DNA of 64,000 nt from positions 62,001-126,000 of the forward strand of contig NZ_VOGY01000003.1 of the NCBI RefSeq assembly GCF_008033385.1, written 5' to 3'. The notes below the pieces were generated by a model that was given only the letters and a program-made list of their open reading frames with translations, searched no databases and was not told where the DNA came from. How positions within the stretch are numbered: the first letter of the stretch is position 1; each line of letters begins with the position of its first letter. Below are positions 27,255 through 34,105 of this stretch, piece after piece. This DNA comes from Algibacter pacificus (GTDB taxonomy: Bacteria; Bacteroidota; Bacteroidia; Flavobacteriales; Flavobacteriaceae). Position numbers and translations under genes: made by a program.

Positions 27255-29661
27255 GGTAAGTTTCTAAATTTTTAATAAAGATTTCTAAACGGTTTTCAAA
27301 CTCTGAAAACTGAAGATTATCAATCATTTTTACCGATTCAAATTCTTCTAAAAAAGGAATAATAGCATCTACCTGTAACTGATTAAACATGGTAAGCATT
27401 TTATGACTAATATTATTAAAACTGTCAATATCGTTATTGTTTTTTGCTGCTTCTAATTGTGTATAATTCTGTTTTGTATCTTCTAAAAAAGTATTTAATA
27501 TCTGCTTTACTTCCACCGCATCGTTATTAAAAAAATTATTTAAAGCTGCCAAACTAAACCCTTCTGTTTTTATAGTAATATCGTTACTTAATTTTATTGG
27601 TGCCACAACCTTTTCTATACTAAAAAAATGCTTTAAAACATCCTGTATTTTACTAGAACTAAAAGGCTTTATTAATACTTCGGAAAAGCCACTGTTTATA
27701 TAATCTTGGGCCGACATATTGGCGCGTCCCGTCATAGCAATTATAGGTTGTTGTTTGTACGATGGATGATTTTTAAGGATTTCCATAAAATGAATACCGT
27801 TCATTTTAGGCAATTGAATATCGGTTAAAACGAAATCGTAGCTTATATTATCAATATCATCTAATGCTGTTTTTGCATTATCAAACACGACAACTTCAAT
27901 GTTATATTGTTTTAAAATATCATGAATAAGCAATTGTATCGAGGCATCATCCTCAACCACTAATGCTTTTAAATTAAATATAGGAGTTTCTAAAGGTGTA
28001 CTAGAAGTGTTTAAAAGTTTATCAGAAAGCTTTACAGGTATTTTTAGCATGAATGTACTGCCTTTGTTTAATTCGCTCTCTAAAGTGATTTTACCACCTA
28101 AAAATTCAACTAATTTTTTAGAAATAGTTAAACCTAAACCAAAACCATTATGGTTATTATCTTGGTTATTATCGGCCTGTGTAAAGGCATTAAAAATATG
28201 CTCTTTTTGATCTTCACTAATACCTATTCCAGTATCAGTCACTTTAATTTCTAAGGTGTTTTCATCTAAAAAACTAGTGATAGTAATACTGCCTTCATTA
28301 GTAAATTTAGAGGCATTTATAACCAAATTATATAGAATTTGCTTTAATCGAAATGGATCTGTAATAATGAGATTATTTATAGAATTATCATGTTCTAAAA
28401 TAAACGTAATGGGTTTATTTTTAACAATACTTTTTGCATTTTCAACCACTTCATTAATATGCTTTTCTAAATTAAATGGCACTAATTCTACAGCTATATT
28501 TCCATGTTCGAGTTTAGAAAATTCTAAGAGATCATCAACCAACTGCCCCATATAATTAGAGGCACTAAAAATATGTTCGATGTAATTTTTTTCCTTTTTA
28601 TTTTCTGTTGATTTCTGAAGTAATTCACTAAAGCCAATAATGGTACTTAAAGGCGTTCGCAAATCGTGACTCACCATAGATATTAATTGTTCTCTACTTT
28701 TTAAAAGTGAAGATGTTGTTTCGTTGGCTTGTTCTAATTGTTTCCGGTAACGTTGGGTTTTCCAAAAATCGTTTAAAAAAATAATGGAAAAAATAATGAT
28801 AATAATAAAACCAATACCGGTTGCAAATAAAATAATATTTTCACTACGCTTTAGGGTTTCCTCCCGTTGTTTATTAATAGTTGTAGTATTATTAACAATA
28901 TCATTTTCTAAAGTACTTAATAATTCTTGCAATTTTCTAAAAATAATTAAATCGTTCTCAACCAATTCACGTTCTTTTTTTTGCAAAGACCGCCGTTGAT
29001 TATTCGATTTAATTTGAACATCTTTTAGCATATTCTTCGAAATAGATATTAAAGAATCTATTTGCTTTTGGTCCATTTTACTAATAGAATCTTTAGTATT
29101 ATACTTATTAAGTATTCTTACATATTCTTCAAAATTATCACGTGTTTTTTTATCTAAAGTTTTAGGATTACTAACAAGATCACTTATAGTTACTTTTCCT
29201 AAAACCGAATCTATGGAGGTGAGTTTATTAATAGCTTTATTTATGGATTCATTAGAATTATCACGATTTTTCAATCGTTTTAAATCGGTAATATTTTTCA
29301 ATTTCTGATCTACAAATACTTTAATACTATCTAAAATAACTTTCTGAGAATCACTATTAATAAGTAAGTTAAGCGAATCTATTTTTAAAATAAGTTGTTC
29401 ATTTTCAACAACATAATCATTAAATTTTTGAGATGAATTTAATTGAATAGCCGCCCGCGCTAAACTTTCATTTTCATAAATATCGGCTATTAAACTTCCT
29501 GTTTTAATAACTTTACTTCTATCGACAATATCTTGCTTTTGTAAGTTGGTAAAGGTTTTTATTTCATAAAGTATTAATAACCCCGAAGTACTCGCTAAAA
29601 TAGCCAGTATAATATAACCGATGATGACCTTAAAAGTAATGGTATTTTTAGCAGATTTCAT
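27247..29661 (-). CDS. Hybrid sensor histidine kinase with receiver and HPt domains
   Basis: An 804-residue multi-step phosphorelay kinase. Two membrane helices (about 10-32 and 276-297) enclose a helical periplasmic sensor domain of about 240 residues. The HisKA motif SHDLRTPLS carries His332. The HATPase has its N box near ILYNLVINASKFTNEG, plus VTDTGIGIS and GFGLGLTISKKL. A receiver domain (about 564-680) has Asp614, and a C-terminal HPt domain has His753 in ISHKM. Phosphate would flow His332 to Asp614 to His753 and then to a partner, most likely the sigma-54 regulator next door. Confidence 0.95.
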   Translation of the reverse strand: MKSAKNTITFKVIIGYIILAILASTSGLLILYEIKTFTNLQKQDIVDRSKVIKTGSLIADIYENESLARAAIQLNSSQKFNDYVVENEQLILKIDSLNLLINSDSQKVILDSIKVFVDQKLKNITDLKRLKNRDNSNESINKAINKLTSIDSVLGKVTISDLVSNPKTLDKKTRDNFEEYVRILNKYNTKDSISKMDQKQIDSLISISKNMLKDVQIKSNNQRRSLQKKERELVENDLIIFRKLQELLSTLENDIVNNTTTINKQREETLKRSENIILFATGIGFIIIIIFSIIFLNDFWKTQRYRKQLEQANETTSSLLKSREQLISMVSHDLRTPLSTIIGFSELLQKSTENKKEKNYIEHIFSASNYMGQLVDDLLEFSKLEHGNIAVELVPFNLEKHINEVVENAKSIVKNKPITFILEHDNSINNLIITDPFRLKQILYNLVINASKFTNEGSITITSFLDENTLEIKVTDTGIGISEDQKEHIFNAFTQADNNQDNNHNGFGLGLTISKKLVEFLGGKITLESELNKGSTFMLKIPVKLSDKLLNTSSTPLETPIFNLKALVVEDDASIQLLIHDILKQYNIEVVVFDNAKTALDDIDNISYDFVLTDIQLPKMNGIHFMEILKNHPSYKQQPIIAMTGRANMSAQDYINSGFSEVLIKPFSSSKIQDVLKHFFSIEKVVAPIKLSNDITIKTEGFSLAALNNFFNNDAVEVKQILNTFLEDTKQNYTQLEAAKNNNDIDSFNNISHKMLTMFNQLQVDAIIPFLEEFESVKMIDNLQFSEFENRLEIFIKNLETYLS

Positions 29662-29748
29662 ACAGAATAAATAATGCTTAATATATTATTTTAACCTTAA
29701 AAAAAGGATAATAATATGTGTTATAATTAAACTCTAAATAATTATAAA

Positions 29749-29785
29749 TAAAAAAAGGCAGTAATTAAACTTACTACCTTTTTAA
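29749..29785. terminator. Terminator between the kinase and head-GIN genes
   Basis: AAAAAGGCAGTAA and TTACTACCTTTTT form a stem with one mismatch. It serves the minus-strand head-GIN gene end, with A/T tracts on both sides. Confidence 0.8.
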
Positions 29786-29811
29786 ACTACTTATTTTTTA
29801 TTTTATTTTAA

Positions 29812-30480
29812 CTACATTCTTTTTACTGTACCACCCAAAACAGTCGTTTCGTTTAAGGTTTGTGGTTTTCCATAAACACGGATTTCACCACCTGCTTTAA
29901 CGTTAGCATCTACAAGTTTGGATGCCTTTACAGAAGCTTCACCACCAGCACTTATAGAAACATCTGTTTTTTCAGTATTTAAATCCATGCCATTATAAAT
30001 ACCCCCTGTTCTTATTAAAATATTTTGAGAAGTAGCTTCTCCCGATACTTCAATATTACCACCTGTAACCGCTTTAATATTGGCATACGAAACATTGATA
30101 GCTAAATTAAGCGAAGCACCTTCTTGTGCTCTTAAATCAATCTCATATTGTTTAATAGGATCTTTAGAAAATACTTTAGCGCCTTCATTAACATCAATTA
30201 CGTCCAGTTTGGTATAAAATAGTTTGATTTTTATATTATTACCGTCAAAGCTTTTATTCAAACTCATTCTTATTTTTAATATGCCGTTTTTATTAACAAT
30301 AACGACATCATCGGCATTTTCTCCTGTAATTTCAATTTTATTTTCGCTGCTTTTTACAAGTTCAACTTCTATTAAATCATAGACCTTAACGGTAGAAAAT
30401 TCGCCAACTTGTTTATCAATATTATTTGCAAATAGCGTTGTTGTGATAAAAAGCACTAATATTTTTACAATTGTTTTCAT
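29812..30480 (-). CDS. Head GIN domain (DUF2807) exported protein
   Basis: A 222-residue Bacteroidota protein with a signal peptide (residues 1-18, ending TLFA) and a beta-helix of DUF2807 type. It opens GEFSTVKVYDLIEVELVKS and carries repeated turns such as LDVIDVNEGAKV, IKAVTGGNIEVSGEA and VSISAGGEASVKASKL. Such proteins are probable periplasmic or surface adhesins of unknown role. It diverges from the Cys-rich peptide/sigma factor pair across about 295 bases. Confidence 0.88.
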   Translation of the reverse strand: MKTIVKILVLFITTTLFANNIDKQVGEFSTVKVYDLIEVELVKSSENKIEITGENADDVVIVNKNGILKIRMSLNKSFDGNNIKIKLFYTKLDVIDVNEGAKVFSKDPIKQYEIDLRAQEGASLNLAINVSYANIKAVTGGNIEVSGEATSQNILIRTGGIYNGMDLNTEKTDVSISAGGEASVKASKLVDANVKAGGEIRVYGKPQTLNETTVLGGTVKRM

Positions 30481-30721
30481 CTGTATTTTATGTTTTTTGA
30501 TTTCAATTTTCTTATTAAACGTAAAATTATCAATAATTATTCCGAAGTATGACCTTTTGGCAAAACATTATCAATTCATAACAAAATGAAAACTCAATTT
30601 CAATGAAAATAATTACTACATCTGTTTCATCTGAAAGTTATTTTATTTTAAAATATTAGTACATAATTTACTGATAATGTTTTCACTATGTATATTTAAT
30701 ATAAATTTCACTAAAAAAAAA

Positions 30722-30747
30722 GTATCTTTTTTAACTCTTATCCGTCT
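30722..30747 (+). promoter_or_regulatory. Putative ECF-type promoter for the Cys-rich peptide/sigma unit
   Basis: ATCCGTCT at 30740-30747 has the CGTC core seen in ECF -10 elements. Fifteen bases upstream of its CCGTC lies GTATCTTTTT (30722-30731), a weak -35 candidate. Transcription would begin shortly before the peptide gene. If the downstream sigma factor recognises this site, the unit is autoregulated. Inferred from motif shape only. Confidence 0.4.
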
Positions 30748-30752
30748 CCTTT

Positions 30753-30779
30753 ATGAACGATAAAATATATAAATTATGA
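30753..30779 (+). CDS. Possible 8-codon leader ORF coupled to the Cys-rich peptide
   Basis: ATG at 30753 opens an 8-residue frame (MNDKIYKL). Its stop TGA overlaps the start of the Cys-rich peptide gene as ATGA. This could be a leader peptide that couples translation, or chance. No independent support. Confidence 0.25.
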   Translation: MNDKIYKL

Positions 30780-30889
30780 ATACTTGTAAATGCATGAATT
30801 GCGAATGTACCCAATGTAATTGTACAAATTGTTTAGAAAATAAATGCAGTTGTACTCAATGTAAGTGCAATAACTGTACTTGTTGTTAA
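30776..30889 (+). CDS. Metallothionein-like Cys-rich 37-residue peptide
   Basis: Not a recognised family to me. The 37-residue frame (ATG 30776, TAA 30887-30889) has 14 Cys, at positions 4, 6, 9, 11, 14, 16, 19, 24, 26, 29, 31, 34, 36 and 37, in alternating CxC and CxxC spacing. It has no aromatic residue and no His. The Cys fall into two groups of seven separated by LENK, and CTQCNCTNC (11-19) repeats as CTQCKCNNC (26-34). That composition and spacing is what metallothioneins use to hold Zn, Cu or Cd in thiolate clusters. Bacterial metallothioneins of the SmtA/BmtA type are longer and contain His, so this is not one of them. A hairpin terminator follows and a Cys-tailed ECF sigma factor is next. 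Metal binding is inferred. Confidence 0.8.
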   Translation: MNTCKCMNCECTQCNCTNCLENKCSCTQCKCNNCTCC

Positions 30890-30896
30890 ACCCATT

Positions 30897-30930
30897 ATAA
30901 AGGTTGGTATTACTACTAACCTTTTTTTTA
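30897..30930 (+). terminator. Terminator/attenuator between the Cys-rich peptide and sigma factor genes
   Basis: AAAGGTTGGTA pairs with TACTAACCTTT (one G-T wobble) around a 4-base loop and is followed by an 8-T run, 10 bases before the sigma factor ATG. It should end most transcripts after the peptide, giving far more peptide than sigma mRNA. Confidence 0.8.
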
Positions 30931-30939
30931 CTTTTGAAT

Positions 30940-31467
30940 ATGGACACTCAAAATATATGGAATACTTTCAATGATGAGCTTTATTTTTTCATTCTTAAAA
31001 GAGTAAAAAATGAAAATGATACCAATGATATTTTCCAAAATACCTTTTTAAAAATTCATAAAAACCTAGAAAAACTTAAAGACGAAGCTAAAGTAAAAGC
31101 TTGGGTTTTTCAAATTGCAAGACATGAAATAGCCAATCATTTTAATAAAGAATCTCTTTATACAGAACCTGTAAATACAAACAAAGAAATCCCTCAAAAT
31201 CTATATTTTGATGTCTGCTGTTTTGATCGATTTATTAGCAATTTACCAAAAATTTACAACGAGGTCATCGAACTTGTTTATATCAAAGGTTTAAAACAAA
31301 AAGAAGCCGCACAGTCTTTAAATATTAGCTTAGAAAATGTAAAAGCTAGAATTAAACGATCTAAAGAAATTTTAAAGAAGAATTTTAAAAGCTGTTGTAA
31401 ATACAACTTAGATAAACATGGCCATTTAATTGGAGAGCCAGACTGTGCTGCATGTAAACCTTGTTGA
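30940..31467 (+). CDS. ECF sigma factor, SigZ-like, with Cys-rich C-terminal tail
   Basis: A 175-residue sigma-70-family factor. I start at the ATG at 30940; the open frame back to 30904 would run through the terminator hairpin. Region 2 is seen as DTNDIFQNTFLKIHKNLEKL and VKAWVFQIARHEIANHF. Region 4 is LPKIYNEVIELVYIKG, followed by KQKEAAQSLNISLENVKARI with the HTH. Instead of ending there, residues 149-175 form a tail with CC at 152-153, HGH at 160-162 and C169-x2-C172-x2-C175. A further CC pair lies in the inter-domain linker. No anti-sigma gene is adjacent. A comparable arrangement is known in CorE-type ECF factors, where a C-terminal Cys-rich domain senses metal directly; the parallel here is my inference. 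Confidence 0.9.
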   Translation: MDTQNIWNTFNDELYFFILKRVKNENDTNDIFQNTFLKIHKNLEKLKDEAKVKAWVFQIARHEIANHFNKESLYTEPVNTNKEIPQNLYFDVCCFDRFISNLPKIYNEVIELVYIKGLKQKEAAQSLNISLENVKARIKRSKEILKKNFKSCCKYNLDKHGHLIGEPDCAACKPC

Positions 31468-31475
31468 AATTTCAC

Positions 31476-33695
31476 TTAAATTTTACTTACTTTTTTCACT
31501 AAACTTTCCGATAAATTAAACAACCATCTTACCTGCTCGGATACTAATTGTGTTTCGTGTAATTTCATCCGCATCTCTTTAGAAATAGGCAATCCTTTTT
31601 CAATTTCTATATCTCGTTCTTGCGCTAGGTTTTGAAAATAATCGTCGTAATTCTTAGTTGCTAAAGCTAATTCTTGAGGTTCTAAAGTTATATTATACTC
31701 TTCTTTATCATTCAATATGGCTATTGCAATTTCTAAATTTGATAAAATATGTTTTACATAAATTTCAAACTGTTTTGGAGCTTTGCCTGTTTCATTAGTT
31801 CTAATGTACATACCTAAGGCCGAAAGTGATGATAAATAGGTATTGATAATAGTCATTAAATCATAAATTATAGCACTATTTTCTTGTTTAGATTTTGGTT
31901 CTTGAATCAATCTTTGGTAAGCTGCATTTAAATTTCCGACTTGTAAAAAAGCTTCTTTTCTAGCCAATTTATATGCTGTAGAAGCCTCACCTTTTACATG
32001 ATATAGCGTATCTATTTCTTTAAAAAATTCTAAAAATGACTCCAATGCATGTGAAAAAGATTCTTTAATATTTTTAGATTCCCAAGCGGGCCAAAAAAAG
32101 TAATTCCCCACAAAAGCTAATAAGGATCCAATTAAAGTATCGAAAACTCTAAACTTGATAACGGTTAAAATATTGGGGTTAATTAAGGCATACATAAAAA
32201 TAACATATACCGTAATAAAGGCAGCCGCGTTTCTATAATTGTTTTTAACTAAAGAAAAACCAATAACTAATGATGATGCCGCAATAATGGCGTAAACTAT
32301 TGGATTTTGTGTTAAAAAAACAATACCAACACCAATTACAGCACCAATTAAGGTACCCACTACCCTATGTATAGTGCGCTCTTTGGTTAAACCATAACTG
32401 GGCCGCATAATAACAACCACTGTTAATAAAATCCAATAAGGTTGTTGCATTTCAATAACGTTACCAATAATAAAACCAATAAGCATGGTAAGTGTTAACC
32501 GCAATGAATGTCTAAATATGGGCGATTTAAAACTAAAATTTGCCTTTAATCTTTTAATATCGTAATCCTGAGGCGTTATAAATTGTTCGGCATCTTTAAT
32601 GGCTCTAATTTTATCATTTTTAGAATAGCCATCCAAAATCCTAAACATATCATTTAGGTTACTTATTTGTTTTTCTTGATAGGTATTATAGTTTAATAAA
32701 AATATAATCTCTTCTCTATATTGAGATAATCCCATATTGACTTTATAAATTTCAATATGGTTTTCTATTTTTTTAAGTAATACTTTAAAATTGTTATTAA
32801 AAGATAATTTTTCCTCTTTTAAAATAACTTTTGAAATATGGTTTAATCGTTTTGAAACTTCCAAAATTAACAGTTTAAACTCATCTATAATTTCAGGATG
32901 ATTTTTAAACGATGCATCTAATTTATCATAATCAATAGTGTTAGAAATAGCCAACTCATAAATTTGCATAATTTTAGAAAAAAACAGTTGTTGCCTTCTC
33001 GTTCTATTACTAAAACCAGCGCTTAATCTTTTTTCTAGAATCACTTCTCTTATGGTTTCATGAAGCTCATTAATCTCCGTTTGAAGTTTAAAATTTTCTT
33101 CTAAAAGGTTGGTTCTATCATCAGTTTCAACCAATAATTTTCCTCTAATTTTTATAAATTCCGCTGTTTTTTCAATCAGTTCAACAAACAAAAAATCTAC
33201 CTGAACGCTTGGTAATACTAACTGCGTTAACATGGTTAAAAATAAAAACCAAACACCGCCCAAAGCAATAAATAAGGCATGTTCTAAAATAGAGGTTTCT
33301 GCATTTTGATGAGCAAAAGCTAAAACCAACGATAATAACCCCACTAATGAAATTAATGAAGCTCTAAAACCAAATACCGAAATATAAGACACTGAAAATA
33401 CCAAAATGGTTAATAATGGTACCATTACAAAAAAATAACTACTAAAATATCCGATTAAAAAAGTAATAGCAAACGATAAAATTATGGATACCAATATACC
33501 GTAAAACTTATGTTTAAAACTCCCCGGAACATCCGATGGCGCGCATAAAATAGCCCCTAAAGCAATACTAAAACCTATATCCAATCTATCAAAAAAATAA
33601 ATAGATATTAACACCGGTATTGCCATGGCTAAAGCCACTAAAAAAGCTTTAATAAAATGTATACTTTTAAAGTATCTAATTAAATTATTAACCAT
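31476..33695 (-). CDS. FUSC family inner-membrane protein (YccS-like)
   Basis: A 739-residue protein with two blocks of about five to six membrane helices (roughly residues 15-160 and 385-525), each followed by a cytoplasmic helical domain. This is the layout of YccS/YhfK and plant aluminium-activated malate-type FUSC proteins. Signature stretches include RLDIGFSIALGAILCAPSDVPG and QPYWILLTVVVIMRPSYGLTKERT, the latter followed by HRVVGTLIGAVIG. Substrates are unknown; aromatic acid efflux is known for some relatives. The gene ends 8 bases from the sigma factor gene, tail to tail. Confidence 0.9.
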   Translation of the reverse strand: MVNNLIRYFKSIHFIKAFLVALAMAIPVLISIYFFDRLDIGFSIALGAILCAPSDVPGSFKHKFYGILVSIILSFAITFLIGYFSSYFFVMVPLLTILVFSVSYISVFGFRASLISLVGLLSLVLAFAHQNAETSILEHALFIALGGVWFLFLTMLTQLVLPSVQVDFLFVELIEKTAEFIKIRGKLLVETDDRTNLLEENFKLQTEINELHETIREVILEKRLSAGFSNRTRRQQLFFSKIMQIYELAISNTIDYDKLDASFKNHPEIIDEFKLLILEVSKRLNHISKVILKEEKLSFNNNFKVLLKKIENHIEIYKVNMGLSQYREEIIFLLNYNTYQEKQISNLNDMFRILDGYSKNDKIRAIKDAEQFITPQDYDIKRLKANFSFKSPIFRHSLRLTLTMLIGFIIGNVIEMQQPYWILLTVVVIMRPSYGLTKERTIHRVVGTLIGAVIGVGIVFLTQNPIVYAIIAASSLVIGFSLVKNNYRNAAAFITVYVIFMYALINPNILTVIKFRVFDTLIGSLLAFVGNYFFWPAWESKNIKESFSHALESFLEFFKEIDTLYHVKGEASTAYKLARKEAFLQVGNLNAAYQRLIQEPKSKQENSAIIYDLMTIINTYLSSLSALGMYIRTNETGKAPKQFEIYVKHILSNLEIAIAILNDKEEYNITLEPQELALATKNYDDYFQNLAQERDIEIEKGLPISKEMRMKLHETQLVSEQVRWLFNLSESLVKKVSKI

Positions 33696-33833
33696 ACGCC
33701 TAATTAAGTTTCAAATTTAAGAAGGATTTTTAGGGAAGGCTATCTATTTTGTATATTTAAATTTAAAATCATACTATAAATTTATTTAAATAAATTAACG
33801 TCATAAAATTTTATGTATGATGATGTACAGTTT

Positions 33834-33922
33834 TGTCATTTCGAACGAATAGAGAAATCACATAAAACTATATTATTTTAGTTTTTTATAATTATTAGAT
33901 TTCTCTTAAACTAGAAATGACA
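33834..33922. repeat. TGTCATTTCGAA...GAGAAATC inverted repeat
   Basis: The left arm at 33834-33859 (TGTCATTTCGAACGAATAGA followed by GAAATC) matches the complement of 33898-33922 (ending TAGAAATGACA). Conserved outer TGTCATTTC and inner AGAGAAATC blocks flank a variable middle, and a 38-base AT-rich spacer separates the arms. Similar TGTCATTTCGA repeats are widespread between Bacteroidota genes, which suggests a REP- or MITE-like element. Confidence 0.8.
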
Positions 33923-33967
33923 GCATAAAAAAACCCTTCAATATCCCCTGAAACATAACAAATACAT

Positions 33968-34083
33968 GCGTTAGGGATTGAACGGTTTGTTTGAAATCCT
34001 TTTTGTTTTCCTTAAAAAACAAAAAGATTGAGTAGTGAAAGCCCGACTCTAGCTGTACTTTTATGATACAGCTAGAGTAACGC
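33968..34083 (+). ncRNA. Structured three-way-junction element, copy A
   Basis: Outer stem GCGTTA (33968-33973) pairs with TAACGC (34078-34083). Inside are hairpin 1, CTTTTTGTTTT (33999-34009) with AAAACAAAAAG (34016-34026), and hairpin 2, a perfect 11-bp stem CTCTAGCTGTA (34047-34057) with TACAGCTAGAG (34067-34077). Joining segments AGGGATTGAACGG and GTAGTGAAAGCCCGA resemble those of copy B at 56096-56181. It could be an RNA or a mobile intergenic element. Strand is uncertain. The flavobacterial Flavo-1 RNA motif is one candidate. Confidence 0.6.
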
Positions 34084-34105
34084 CCAAATTATATTTTTAT
34101 AGATA

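Larger units (their letters stand above)
33696..34105. other. Spacer with an inverted repeat and a structured element
   Basis: About 410 bases between two minus-strand genes with no ORF. It holds the TGTCATTTC inverted repeat (33834-33922) and the three-way-junction element, copy A (33968-34083). Both are described separately. Confidence 0.75.

Noticed and set aside
30904-30939. Upstream TTG start for the ECF sigma factor.
   Set aside because: It would put the start codon inside the terminator hairpin and add a hydrophobic N-terminus unlike ECF factors. ATG 30940 gives the normal beginning.
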